Below are positions 1-6,811 of a stretch of 9,321 nucleotides of DNA, piece by piece. A program made the translations under genes and the position numbers. Origin of the DNA: Ferrithrix thermotolerans DSM 19514 (lineage in GTDB: Bacteria > Actinomycetota > Acidimicrobiia > Acidimicrobiales > Ilumatobacteraceae); NCBI GenBank assembly GCA_945860575.1, contig CAMAQQ010000033.1, positions 1 to 9,321 of the forward strand, read 5' to 3'. Under the pieces are notes generated by a model. The model saw only the letters and a list, made by a program, of their open reading frames with translations, had not been told where the DNA came from and searched no databases. Each line of letters begins with the position of its first letter. Position 1 is the stretch's first letter.

Positions 1-170
1 CAACATTTGATCCCGATACTTATGGTGGAGCGATTTTGCTCGGTGTAGATGGTGTGTGCATTATTTCGCACGGCTCGTCTGGTTCTCGGGCAATGCTCAA
101 CGGAATCAAAGTTGCCAAAGAGATGGTTGAAGTCGACATGGTTGGCAGAATACGCCAAGCCCTGCAATAG
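1..170 (+). CDS. plsX: PlsX, phosphate acyltransferase (3' end only)
   Basis: This is the C-terminal 55 residues of PlsX, the enzyme that makes acyl-phosphate from acyl-ACP for phospholipid synthesis. The first full codon is at 3 and the stop is TAG at 168-170; the 5' part lies outside the window. The fragment carries the typical PlsX tail: a GGA-x-LLGVDGVCIISHGSS core followed by an SRAMLNGI helix, matching the family motif (A-x-LLGV-x-G-x-x-x-x-x-HGSS). The rnc start codon follows after 2 bp, so the two genes are almost certainly co-transcribed and possibly translationally coupled. A plsX-rnc neighbourhood is common in Gram-positive bacteria and actinobacteria. Nothing odd is seen in the fragment. 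Confidence 0.93.
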   Translation, partial: TFDPDTYGGAILLGVDGVCIISHGSSGSRAMLNGIKVAKEMVEVDMVGRIRQALQ

Positions 171-172
171 CA

Positions 173-859
173 ATGACAGTTTCGCTCGAGAAACTTTCAG
201 ACAAAATTGGCTACAAGTTTGTCAACGAGTCGCTTTTGGCGACCGCGATGCGGCATAGTTCTTGGACCGCAGAAAATGAGGGTTTCGAATCTAATGAACG
301 CCTTGAATTTTTAGGAGACTCTGTCATTGGTTTTGTCGTCGCCGACATTATGTTTCGGCGCTATCCAGAATTCGACGAAGGCAAACTTACTGATCTACGC
401 AAAATAGTTGTCAACATGACCGCACTTTCTCGTGTGGCGACACAACTCGGTCTCGGCGAGTTCGTATTGTTGGGCCGCGGCGAGGCGGCCGGTGGCGGTC
501 AGGCAAAAAGTTCGATCTTGGCCAATGCGCTTGAAGCCATTTTTGGCGCTGTTTATCTCGATTCAAGTGCCTCGCGTGCTTACGAGATAGTAAAAGTGTT
601 ATTGGCTGACTTGATTGACGAAGCGCTCGCAGCGTTAAAACAATTAGATGCCAAATCTCAACTGCAAGAGCTTGCAGCACGATTGTCTCTCACAGTGCCC
701 GAGTATCGAGTAACCGACGAAGGGCCAGATCACGCCAAAATGTTTTTTGCCGCCGTCTATATTGGCAATGACTGGATGGGTGCTGGTAGCGGCCGGTCAA
801 AAAAAGTCGCTGAAGAACACGCAGCACGACAGGCTTTCACAACATTGCAAAGCAGCTAG
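173..859 (+). CDS. rnc: Ribonuclease III
   Basis: Double-strand-specific endoribonuclease that processes rRNA precursors and structured mRNAs as a cytoplasmic homodimer. The 228 residues fit the family. Residues 1-155 form the nuclease domain with the signature NERLEFLGDS at 41-50, giving acidic residues E42, E45 and D49. The second catalytic segment is ILANALEAIFGAVYLD at 115-130, with E121 in place of E. coli E117. Residues 160-226 form the double-stranded RNA-binding domain (SQLQELAAR start, GSGRSKKVAEEHAA end). One oddity is that the aspartate usually found four positions along this segment (E. coli D114) is asparagine, N118. The ATG is 2 bp after the plsX stop with no clear ribosome-binding site. 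The gene is followed 34 bp later by mutM. Confidence 0.97.
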   Translation: MTVSLEKLSDKIGYKFVNESLLATAMRHSSWTAENEGFESNERLEFLGDSVIGFVVADIMFRRYPEFDEGKLTDLRKIVVNMTALSRVATQLGLGEFVLLGRGEAAGGGQAKSSILANALEAIFGAVYLDSSASRAYEIVKVLLADLIDEALAALKQLDAKSQLQELAARLSLTVPEYRVTDEGPDHAKMFFAAVYIGNDWMGAGSGRSKKVAEEHAARQAFTTLQSS

Positions 860-893
860 CGAAATAACAAGCAATATTCGAGAAAATTGAATC

Positions 894-1742
894 ATGCCAG
901 AACTTCCCGAGGTTGAAACTGTTCGCCGTGGTTTGCAACAAAATGTTGTCGGTCGAAAGATTGTCAGAGTTGAAGTCGGTCGTGAGCGCACGGTGCGTCG
1001 CACCAGTCGTGAAGCACTCATTGACGGATTAACTGGTGTGAAAATAACTTCAGCGACGCGTCGCGGCAAATATTTGATATGCGATTTAGATTCTGGACAA
1101 AAACTTATGATGCACTTGCGGATGAGTGGCAGACTGATAATCGCCCAACCCAACGCCAAGCGTCCGCCCCACACACATGTGGTGATGCATTTATCGAAAG
1201 ATAAAAATATTGACAGCGAATTATGGTTTGTTGACCCACGAACCTTTGGCGAAGTTGTCGTATTTGATCCTGATTTGATTAAAACTCAGATGCCTGATTT
1301 GGCAAATCTTGGGGTCGACCCGCTCGTTGATGAGTTCACTCCTGAAATCTTGCGAGAATTATTTAAAAACCGTCGCGGAAATTTGAAAGCACTATTGCTC
1401 AATCAGCATTTTGTTGCCGGCATTGGCAATATTTATGCAGACGAGATTTTGCATTTGGCAAAACTTCGACCAGATCGCTTGCCTGGTCGATTGACGCCTG
1501 TCGTGCTGTCGCGATTGTGTGAAGCGATAATTGAGGTGTTAAATAATGCTGTAAATGCTGGTGGAAGCACGCTCAAAGACACACAATATGTTGATCTAGA
1601 TGGACAGTCGGGTAACTACCAAGACGAACATCGTGTTTACGGTAGGGCAGGTTTGCCGTGTTTGACTTGCCGAAAAGGGCGAGTTTTGATGACGACAGTG
1701 GCGGGGCGTACAACTTGTTATTGCTCGGCCTGCCAGCATTAA
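894..1742 (+). CDS. mutM: Formamidopyrimidine-DNA glycosylase (Fpg/MutM)
   Basis: Base-excision repair enzyme that removes 8-oxoguanine and formamidopyrimidines and then cuts the abasic site. At 282 residues it has family length and all the hallmarks: N-terminal MPELPEVETV with the catalytic P2 and E3 after Met removal, K59 in RRGKYL, the HLRMSG motif at 74-79, and DPRTFG at 114-119, which give the probable M77/R116/F118 intercalating triad. N178 lies in GIGNIYADE. The C-terminal zinc finger uses C256, C259, C277 and C280, with R272 on the finger loop. Asparagine, arginine and zinc-finger landmarks are intact, so this is Fpg rather than a degenerate paralogue. An in-frame TGA at 888-890 makes ATG 894 the first possible start. 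It sits between rnc and smc, an order seen in actinobacteria. Confidence 0.97.
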   Translation: MPELPEVETVRRGLQQNVVGRKIVRVEVGRERTVRRTSREALIDGLTGVKITSATRRGKYLICDLDSGQKLMMHLRMSGRLIIAQPNAKRPPHTHVVMHLSKDKNIDSELWFVDPRTFGEVVVFDPDLIKTQMPDLANLGVDPLVDEFTPEILRELFKNRRGNLKALLLNQHFVAGIGNIYADEILHLAKLRPDRLPGRLTPVVLSRLCEAIIEVLNNAVNAGGSTLKDTQYVDLDGQSGNYQDEHRVYGRAGLPCLTCRKGRVLMTTVAGRTTCYCSACQH

Positions 1743-1785
1743 ATTTGGGCCGAATTCCAATAAATGAAGTAATCTCGCAGACTGA

Positions 1786-4700
1786 GTGTTTCTTAAATCT
1801 TTAACCCTTAAAGGCTTCAAATCCTTCGCTGACACAACGGTGATGCAACTTGAGCCAGGCGTGACCGTCGTCGTCGGCCCAAATGGCTCGGGCAAATCAA
1901 ATGTTGTTGACGCGATCGCATGGGTGTTGGGCGCGCAGGCACCATCTTCGGTGCGCAGTCAAAAGATGGATGATGTGATTTTCGCAGGAACTTCAAAGCG
2001 GCCAGCACTCGGTCGTGCCGAGGTGACATTGACGATTGATAACTCGGCTGGGCTTTTGCCGATCGAATTTACCGAAGTGACGGTAAGTCGCACTTTATTT
2101 CGCAGCGGAGAAAGCGAATATGCAATCAACGGTGTGCAGTGTCGTTTGTTGGATGTTCAAGATCTTTTATCTGACGCTGGCGTTGGTCGACAACAACACG
2201 TAATAGTCAGTCAGGGACAAATTGATGCGGTGTTGAACGCACGGCCCGAAGATCGTCGAGCGATTATCGAAGAAGCATCAGGTGTATTGAAACACCGCAA
2301 GCGTAAAGAAAAAGCCGAGCGCCGCCTTGAAGGCACTGAAGCGAATTTATTGCGAGCGCAAGATTTATTGCGCGAGGTTCGTCGACAACTTCGACCGCTT
2401 GAACGTCAGGCAGATTCGGCTCGCCGACATGGTGCGATTGCATCCGAGTTACGAACATTGCAGTTGTATATCGCGGGTCGCGAAATTTATGCGTTGCGAA
2501 CCCGACTCGACAATTCGGCGACCGGAAAAGTTGAAGGTGAAGCAAACGAAAAAATCCTGCGTCAAAAACTTGCGAGTTTAGATACTGCTGTGATGGCTGA
2601 CGAAGCAGAATTAACTGCTCGTGGAGAATCAGGCACAAGCGATGAACTAGTTCGTGTTGAACAACTTCTGGGTCGTGCTCGCGGACAAGTCGCGGTGCTA
2701 GCCGAACGTCGTCGATCTGTAGAACGAGATCGTGGTCAGCTGATGGATGCGGGAGTTATTGCATCGCTTGAGGCTGATGTTGCGACTGCGCGAGAAGAAC
2801 TTGCTCGAGTAGTTGCCGCGCTTGGCGAATCTACGGCGCAAGAACTTGAACTTGCCCGAGACGAATCTGCACTTGTTGCTGACAGGGCGCAAGACGCAGA
2901 GTCAGCGGCGCAGGCTGTTCGTAGCGCCGAAGTTGCATTTGATGCCGCAAATGCATCGTTTATCGCGGCAGTTGCTGCTTCATCTGGTGACAATGCACGC
3001 GTTGAAACACTTCGCGCTGCAGTGGCAGCAAACTCGTCGAGCCTCGGTGAACTTGCTAACACAACTGGTGCATTGGGCTCGCTCAAAAATTTAATTGAAG
3101 TTGAAGGCGAGTGGGAGAGCGCGGTATTTGCAGGACTAGCCGACGCGTTGAACGCCATGGTTATGACTAGTACCCAAGGTGCCCGCGAATCTTTGTCGCG
3201 ATTACGGTCGTCTGACGCAATGGGAGCTGTTGTTGCGCTTGGTAATTGGACATCAAAAGTTGCGCCAGTAGCTGTGCAGGGCGCGTCATCGTTGCGATCA
3301 TTTGTTAGAGCACGCGCTGGCGAACACGCAGTTGCAGTTAATTCGTTGCTTGATGCATTGTTGGCGCGAGTCGTTTTCGTCGATCTGTTCGACCGCGGCG
3401 TTGATATTGTCCTTGAGCGACCAGATGTTGTAGTCGTCACCAGCAAAGGTGATCGATTGGCGACGACATCAATGCGCGTCGGCCCGAATGCTGTTACGGC
3501 TGCGGCCCTTGAACGCGCTGAAGCGCGTGCCGTGGCAAGTGCAAATGCGTTGTCTGCCGCCGAGTCGTCTGTAAATTTGCGCCGTGTTGAAGTCGCGAGT
3601 GTTCGTGAACGGTTATCGGGTGTGCGATCATCGCAAGACGATATTGATAATCGTTCGTCGTCAGTTAGTTTGCGGCGACGAGAGTTTGACGCCAAAGTCG
3701 TTGGTTTGAGTGAACGAAAAGGTTTCTTAGATTCACGAATCTCAGAACTTGAGTCACGGCTGCAAGCCGACGCGGGAGCGAGAAGTGCGGCTGCTGAGCA
3801 TCGCAGCAGAGTTGAATCGATTTTGGCAGCCGTCGTGCGGCTGTCGGGTGTCGTAGAAGATCATGTGCGCTCGTTGCAATTGCGTCAAACTGAACTGCAA
3901 GAGTTGCGTCGTCGGCAAAGTTCTGAAGTGAGAGAAATTTCGCAACGCCTCGACGATTCTCGCCGTCAACGAACTGCTCACGAAAAACAACTCGAAGAAT
4001 TGCGCGAGCGCAACCGCCGAATTGAACTTGAAGAATCAGAAGTTAAAGTTCGACTTGAAGGAGCGATTGACACGCTGCGTCGCGATCTTGAAGTTGAACC
4101 ACAACGGGCGATTGACACGCCTTTGCCCGAACTGCCCGAGGGTACTAACCCACTGGCGCGCCAGCGTGAACTTGAGCGCGAACTTCGCTTAATGGGGCCG
4201 ATTAACCCGCTGGCACTTGAAGAGTTCACTGAGTTGCAACTCCGCAACACCTTTTTAGAAGAGCAACTTGAAGATGTCAAGAACTCTCGCCGTGAATTGA
4301 TGAAAGTAATTAAGCAAGTTGACCAAGAGATTCAGAGTAATTTCGCGGCGGCTTACGCCGATGTGCGGGACAACTTCACGAAATTGTTTGCGATGTTGTT
4401 TCCGGGTGGCACTGGTCGCTTGACTTTGACCAACCCGGACGATTTGCTTAACAGCGGTATCGAAGTTGAAGCCAAGCCAAGTGGCAAAAACGTCAAAAAA
4501 CTCTCGTTGCTTTCTGGTGGCGAGCGGTCACTGACCGCGTTGGCATATCTGTTTGCCGTTTTTAGAAGTCGACCGTCACCGTTTTATGTAATGGATGAAG
4601 TTGAGGCTGCGCTTGACGATGTGAACTTGCATCGTTTCTTGGCACTGATTCATGAGTTTCGCCAAGAAGCGCAATTGCTAATAGTCAGTCACCAAAAACG

Positions 4701-4797
4701 AACGATGGAAGCAGGTGATTCTCTGCTTGGTGTCACGATGCAATCAGGTGGGTCATCGCGAGTCATTGTCGAACGGGTGTCTGCTCAATCGGCATAA
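1786..4797 (+). CDS. smc: Chromosome partition protein SMC, short-armed
   Basis: ATPase of the SMC-ScpAB condensin that organises and segregates the chromosome. Residues 1-165 form the N-terminal head with Walker A GPNGSGKSN at 31-39, the R-loop arginine R57 and a Q-loop in VSQGQID near 141-147. Residues from about 170 to 424 are coiled coil rich in E, R, A and L. Residues from about 425 to 570 resemble an SMC hinge (LIEVEGEWESAV start). Coiled coil resumes to about 800. GPINPLALEEF at 804-814 introduces the C-terminal head, with signature LSLLSGGERS at 906-915 and Walker B FYVMDE ending in the catalytic E938. The start is GTG, preceded directly by an in-frame TGA at 1783-1785, so no longer N-terminus is possible. 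At 1003 residues it is shorter than the usual 1150-1200, while heads and hinge are complete: the shortage is in both arms. Confidence 0.96.
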   Translation: MFLKSLTLKGFKSFADTTVMQLEPGVTVVVGPNGSGKSNVVDAIAWVLGAQAPSSVRSQKMDDVIFAGTSKRPALGRAEVTLTIDNSAGLLPIEFTEVTVSRTLFRSGESEYAINGVQCRLLDVQDLLSDAGVGRQQHVIVSQGQIDAVLNARPEDRRAIIEEASGVLKHRKRKEKAERRLEGTEANLLRAQDLLREVRRQLRPLERQADSARRHGAIASELRTLQLYIAGREIYALRTRLDNSATGKVEGEANEKILRQKLASLDTAVMADEAELTARGESGTSDELVRVEQLLGRARGQVAVLAERRRSVERDRGQLMDAGVIASLEADVATAREELARVVAALGESTAQELELARDESALVADRAQDAESAAQAVRSAEVAFDAANASFIAAVAASSGDNARVETLRAAVAANSSSLGELANTTGALGSLKNLIEVEGEWESAVFAGLADALNAMVMTSTQGARESLSRLRSSDAMGAVVALGNWTSKVAPVAVQGASSLRSFVRARAGEHAVAVNSLLDALLARVVFVDLFDRGVDIVLERPDVVVVTSKGDRLATTSMRVGPNAVTAAALERAEARAVASANALSAAESSVNLRRVEVASVRERLSGVRSSQDDIDNRSSSVSLRRREFDAKVVGLSERKGFLDSRISELESRLQADAGARSAAAEHRSRVESILAAVVRLSGVVEDHVRSLQLRQTELQELRRRQSSEVREISQRLDDSRRQRTAHEKQLEELRERNRRIELEESEVKVRLEGAIDTLRRDLEVEPQRAIDTPLPELPEGTNPLARQRELERELRLMGPINPLALEEFTELQLRNTFLEEQLEDVKNSRRELMKVIKQVDQEIQSNFAAAYADVRDNFTKLFAMLFPGGTGRLTLTNPDDLLNSGIEVEAKPSGKNVKKLSLLSGGERSLTALAYLFAVFRSRPSPFYVMDEVEAALDDVNLHRFLALIHEFRQEAQLLIVSHQKRTMEAGDSLLGVTMQSGGSSRVIVERVSAQSA

Positions 4798-4805
4798 ACT
4801 AATTT

Positions 4806-5912
4806 ATGAGCGCGATCAACATCTTGGCGCAATTTGTTGCAGGAGATACTGCGCCAAAAATAATGCTTGTGCTGGCATTGCTTGTTTCAATATTTGGCAT
4901 TGGTGTCGTCGTGTCTAGCCGTCGTAATCGCGTGACTACCAGCCCGCAAACTAGAGAGTTGGCTAGCCAGACAGCTAGCAATTTAACTAGCGAGTCAATA
5001 GTCGAGAGAGATGTGTCAGTCCGCGCTCGGTTGTCAAAGGCCAGCTCGGCGTTCGCGGGCGCTATCGCAACTGCACTGACAAGTTCATCGATTACACAAC
5101 AAACCTGGGATGATCTTGAAGAAGCTCTGTTGCGAGCCGATGTTGGGGTGGCGAGTACCGCGCGCGTCTTGGCACCACTACGCGAACTCGTCAAAGCCAA
5201 AAAGATCACACAGCCAAGTGATTTGATGTCGGCGTTGCAAAATGAGATGACTGCACAGTTATCGCAAAACTCACGCGAGTTGAATTTTGATTCGTCGCTG
5301 GGTGCCCCCAATATCTGGCTCGTTGTTGGCGTTAACGGTGCCGGCAAGACAACGACCATCGGCAAACTTTCAGCCCAACAAAGCGCACTTGGACGCAGTG
5401 TTTTGTTAGCGGCTGGTGACACATTTCGTGCCGCGGCAGGTGAGCAACTTGAAACATGGGCGTCGCGTTCGGGTGCAGAAATTGTGCGTGGCGCAGAAGG
5501 TGGTGATCCAAGTTCTGTGATTTTTGATGGTGTAGCACGAGCAACATCGCGAAAAATAGATCTTGTGCTCGCCGACACGGCGGGAAGATTACAAAACAAC
5601 ACCAACTTGATGGAAGAACTCGCCAAGGTTCGACGTGTCGCCGACAAGGGAAGCGGCAAAGTCACTGAAGTTCTGTTGGTGATTGATGCAACTACTGGTC
5701 AAAACGGTCTGACTCAAGCCAAACAATTTTCATTGGCGACACAAGTTACGGGTGTCGTGCTGACGAAACTTGACGGCTCGGCCAAAGGTGGCATTGTGTT
5801 TGCAATTGAAACCGAATTGCAGATACCGATCAAACTTGTCGGACTCGGTGAAACTATCGACGATCTAGTTGCATTTGACGCTCAAGAATTTGTCTCGGCG
5901 CTGTTCGAATAA
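4806..5912 (+). CDS. ftsY: Signal recognition particle receptor FtsY
   Basis: SRP receptor GTPase that docks ribosome-SRP complexes at the cytoplasmic membrane. A hydrophobic segment at about residues 18-37, followed by SSRRNR, looks like a single N-terminal membrane anchor with the rest in the cytoplasm, as in actinobacterial FtsY. A short low-complexity linker (about 40-72) replaces the long acidic domain of E. coli. The N domain starts near 72 and the G domain shows G1 GVNGAGKTT (175-183), DTFRAA (205-210), G3 DTAGR (257-261), G4 TKLDG (320-324) and GLGE (346-349). An in-frame TAA at 4800-4802 makes ATG 4806 the first start; it is 8 bp after smc. The last nine codons recur at 6779-6805, beyond the reverse-strand gene, which suggests that this 3' end was supplied by a recombination event. 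Confidence 0.97.
   Translation: MSAINILAQFVAGDTAPKIMLVLALLVSIFGIGVVVSSRRNRVTTSPQTRELASQTASNLTSESIVERDVSVRARLSKASSAFAGAIATALTSSSITQQTWDDLEEALLRADVGVASTARVLAPLRELVKAKKITQPSDLMSALQNEMTAQLSQNSRELNFDSSLGAPNIWLVVGVNGAGKTTTIGKLSAQQSALGRSVLLAAGDTFRAAAGEQLETWASRSGAEIVRGAEGGDPSSVIFDGVARATSRKIDLVLADTAGRLQNNTNLMEELAKVRRVADKGSGKVTEVLLVIDATTGQNGLTQAKQFSLATQVTGVVLTKLDGSAKGGIVFAIETELQIPIKLVGLGETIDDLVAFDAQEFVSALFE
4949..4996 (+). repeat. Degenerate 12-bp tandem repeat with CTAG core, inside ftsY
   Basis: CTAG occurs at 4951, 4963, 4975 and 4987, exactly 12 bp apart, giving four units of four codons in the linker of FtsY (roughly TREL, ASQT, ASNL, TSES). A fifth CTAG at 4915 is in the same 12-bp register, 36 bp upstream. 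The rest of each unit is poorly conserved. The repeat is in frame and lies in the part of FtsY that tolerates length change, so an old slippage expansion is the simplest explanation. Confidence 0.6.
5886..5912 (+). repeat. ftsY 3'-end direct repeat, copy 1 (functional gene end)
   Basis: These 27 bases encode EFVSALFE and the TAA stop of ftsY. They match 6779-6805 at 23 of 27 positions, including 15 identical bases in a row (gaatttgtctcggcg). The differences are a synonymous Leu codon (CTG against TTA), the last residue (Glu against Asp) and the stop codon (TAA against TAG). Confidence 0.85.
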
Positions 5913-5941
5913 ATACAGTTACGGGTCAGTTTTTCGTCAGA

Positions 5942-6748
5942 TTAGAGGGAGTTTAATTTCGCCCAGTATGCGGAGAGAATAGTTCTTCGATAATTTCCAA
6001 GTTTGATTCTTGGGAACCCGTGCCAAAGATCTGCAGTTCCACGATAAATCAAAGCAGTATTATTCAGATTTTCTGGGATAAAAATCGGTTTGCTGAAAGT
6101 TGCGTCACCGAGGATTGAAGTTCCTCCAGCATCCCAACCGTTACCATTTGCCTGCACGAAGTAAATAATATTAACGATTGAGCTATTTTTCTTAGGGTCT
6201 TTCCCCATTGAATCTTGGTGTGGGGTCAAATAAGAGTGTGAGTATGACTGTGTCAGGAGAAGTGAATAACTCTCCCTTTCAATTTGGTCGTTACAAACTT
6301 TTGTTAAGTTTTCGCAAAATTCTGTCGATCGTAATGTGCTATAAATTGATAGTATTTCCGGATTTGCTTCAATTGACGCATCAATTTTCTGCTTAGAGAC
6401 GTTCCATCTCAGCCCACTGTCATAGCTTTTGCCATTTTGCCTAAATTTGAGTGGCTCAAACCATCTCTTTTTTGGCCAAGCTTTGATTAGTCGGTTATAA
6501 GAATCTTGATCCAGAAAATTCTCAACAAATAAGTAGCCTTTCGATTCAAGTTCGGAATTTGGATCTGAGATCACTGGGAGTTTGTAGGCACTCGCCGACA
6601 CAGTTTCTAAGGGTTGATTCACCAACTGATATTTTTGGAGCTTTAAACGCAGCCATCGGCGAGATCGGTATGTGAGGTAACGCGGCCAAAGCAAATATGA
6701 GGTCAAAAGTAGTTTGCGATTAGTTTTCGGATCTGAAAGCCCACCCAT
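5942..6748 (-). CDS. Putative 2-oxoglutarate/Fe(II)-dependent oxygenase
   Basis: A 268-residue protein of the double-stranded beta-helix, prolyl-4-hydroxylase-like oxygenase type. The domain appears to begin at GYLFVENFLD (71-80). Iron ligands are likely H177 and D179 in TPHQDS and H243 in LWHGFP. G251, eight residues after H243, and R254 or R255 then fit the usual 2-oxoglutarate-binding pattern. AGGTSI at 207-212 resembles the GG turn of the family. Residues 10-40 are basic and aromatic, with no clear signal peptide. Related proteins hydroxylate amino acids, glycans or small molecules, but the substrate cannot be read here. The gene is transcribed against its neighbours, is AT-richer, and uses AGA/AGG for 6 of about 16 arginines. 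It looks acquired, and no partner gene accompanies it. ATG 6748 has no Shine-Dalgarno sequence. Confidence 0.72.
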   Translation of the reverse strand: MGGLSDPKTNRKLLLTSYLLWPRYLTYRSRRWLRLKLQKYQLVNQPLETVSASAYKLPVISDPNSELESKGYLFVENFLDQDSYNRLIKAWPKKRWFEPLKFRQNGKSYDSGLRWNVSKQKIDASIEANPEILSIYSTLRSTEFCENLTKVCNDQIERESYSLLLTQSYSHSYLTPHQDSMGKDPKKNSSIVNIIYFVQANGNGWDAGGTSILGDATFSKPIFIPENLNNTALIYRGTADLWHGFPRIKLGNYRRTILSAYWAKLNSL

Positions 6749-6754
6749 GACAAC

Positions 6755-6760
6755 ATTGTA
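6755..6760 (-). promoter_or_regulatory. Candidate -10 element of the oxygenase gene
   Basis: Read on the - strand the hexamer is TACAAT, five of six matches to TATAAT, and its last base is six bases before the ATG. Transcription would then start at or within a base or two of the start codon, giving a leaderless message, which is common in actinobacteria. No convincing -35 hexamer is seen 16-18 bp upstream. Confidence 0.35.
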
Positions 6761-6778
6761 GTGTGGCTTAACGTGGCC

Positions 6779-6805
6779 GAATTTGTCTCGGCGTTATTCG
6801 ACTAG
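6779..6805 (+). pseudogene. Orphan remnant of an ftsY 3' end (direct repeat copy 2)
   Basis: These 27 bases read EFVSALFD and TAG in the ftsY frame and match the true ftsY end at 23 of 27 positions. No FtsY coding sequence precedes them; the upstream bases to about 6755 show only weak, possibly decayed, similarity in the same frame. The likeliest reading is the original end of ftsY, stranded when the oxygenase gene and a replacement ftsY tail arrived. Its stop lies 43 bp before ffh, as expected for an ancestral ftsY-ffh junction. Confidence 0.7.
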
Positions 6806-6811
6806 TCGAAT
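6796..6811. repeat. Perfect 16-bp palindrome overlapping the remnant stop codon
   Basis: The sequence ATTCGACTAGTCGAAT equals its own reverse complement. It spans the TAG of the ftsY remnant and lies 37 bp upstream of the ffh start. It could be the operator of a dimeric regulator or a small RNA hairpin, but the stem is AT-rich and no T-run follows, so it is not a normal intrinsic terminator. Confidence 0.6.

Larger units (their letters stand above)
5913..6778. other. Candidate inserted segment between the two ftsY tails
   Basis: This stretch lies between two same-orientation copies of the ftsY 3' end and contains one gene, on the opposite strand to everything else in the window. Its base composition (about 41% G+C by hand count over the gene) is clearly lower than sampled lines of ftsY and ffh (about 55%). 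No integrase, transposase or terminal inverted repeat is visible, so it does not look like an autonomous element. Import by recombination through ftsY, or insertion with a target duplication, would both explain it. The exact right boundary is uncertain because similarity to ftsY upstream of 6779 is weak. Confidence 0.5.

Noticed and set aside
49..258. Open frame across the plsX-rnc junction
   Set aside because: It overlaps the clear PlsX tail and RNase III start in another frame and resembles no protein family.
1743..1785. Promoter for smc (TAATCT at 1770-1775)
   Set aside because: A TANNNT hexamer is present but no -35 partner lies at a usable spacing; too weak to list.
2736..3695. Long open frame antisense to smc (319 codons)
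   Set aside because: Its product is a monotonous Ser/Ala/Thr/Arg string with no recognisable domain, as expected from the mirror image of a coiled-coil gene with biased codons; smc is certain on the other strand.
4799..5665. Long open frame antisense to ftsY (288 codons)
   Set aside because: It lies against the conserved GTPase motifs of ftsY, and its Ser/Ala/Thr-rich product shows no domain; a codon-bias shadow.
5901..5941. Terminator between the converging ftsY and oxygenase genes
   Set aside because: Only a 4-bp stem (CTGT/ACAG) around the ftsY stop and a short T5 run are present; they do not form a stable hairpin plus T-run in either direction.
5913..6778. Autonomous mobile element or defence island
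   Set aside because: No integrase, transposase, nuclease, toxin, CRISPR repeat, tRNA or terminal inverted repeat is visible; only the ftsY-tail repeat and one oxygenase-like gene are supported.
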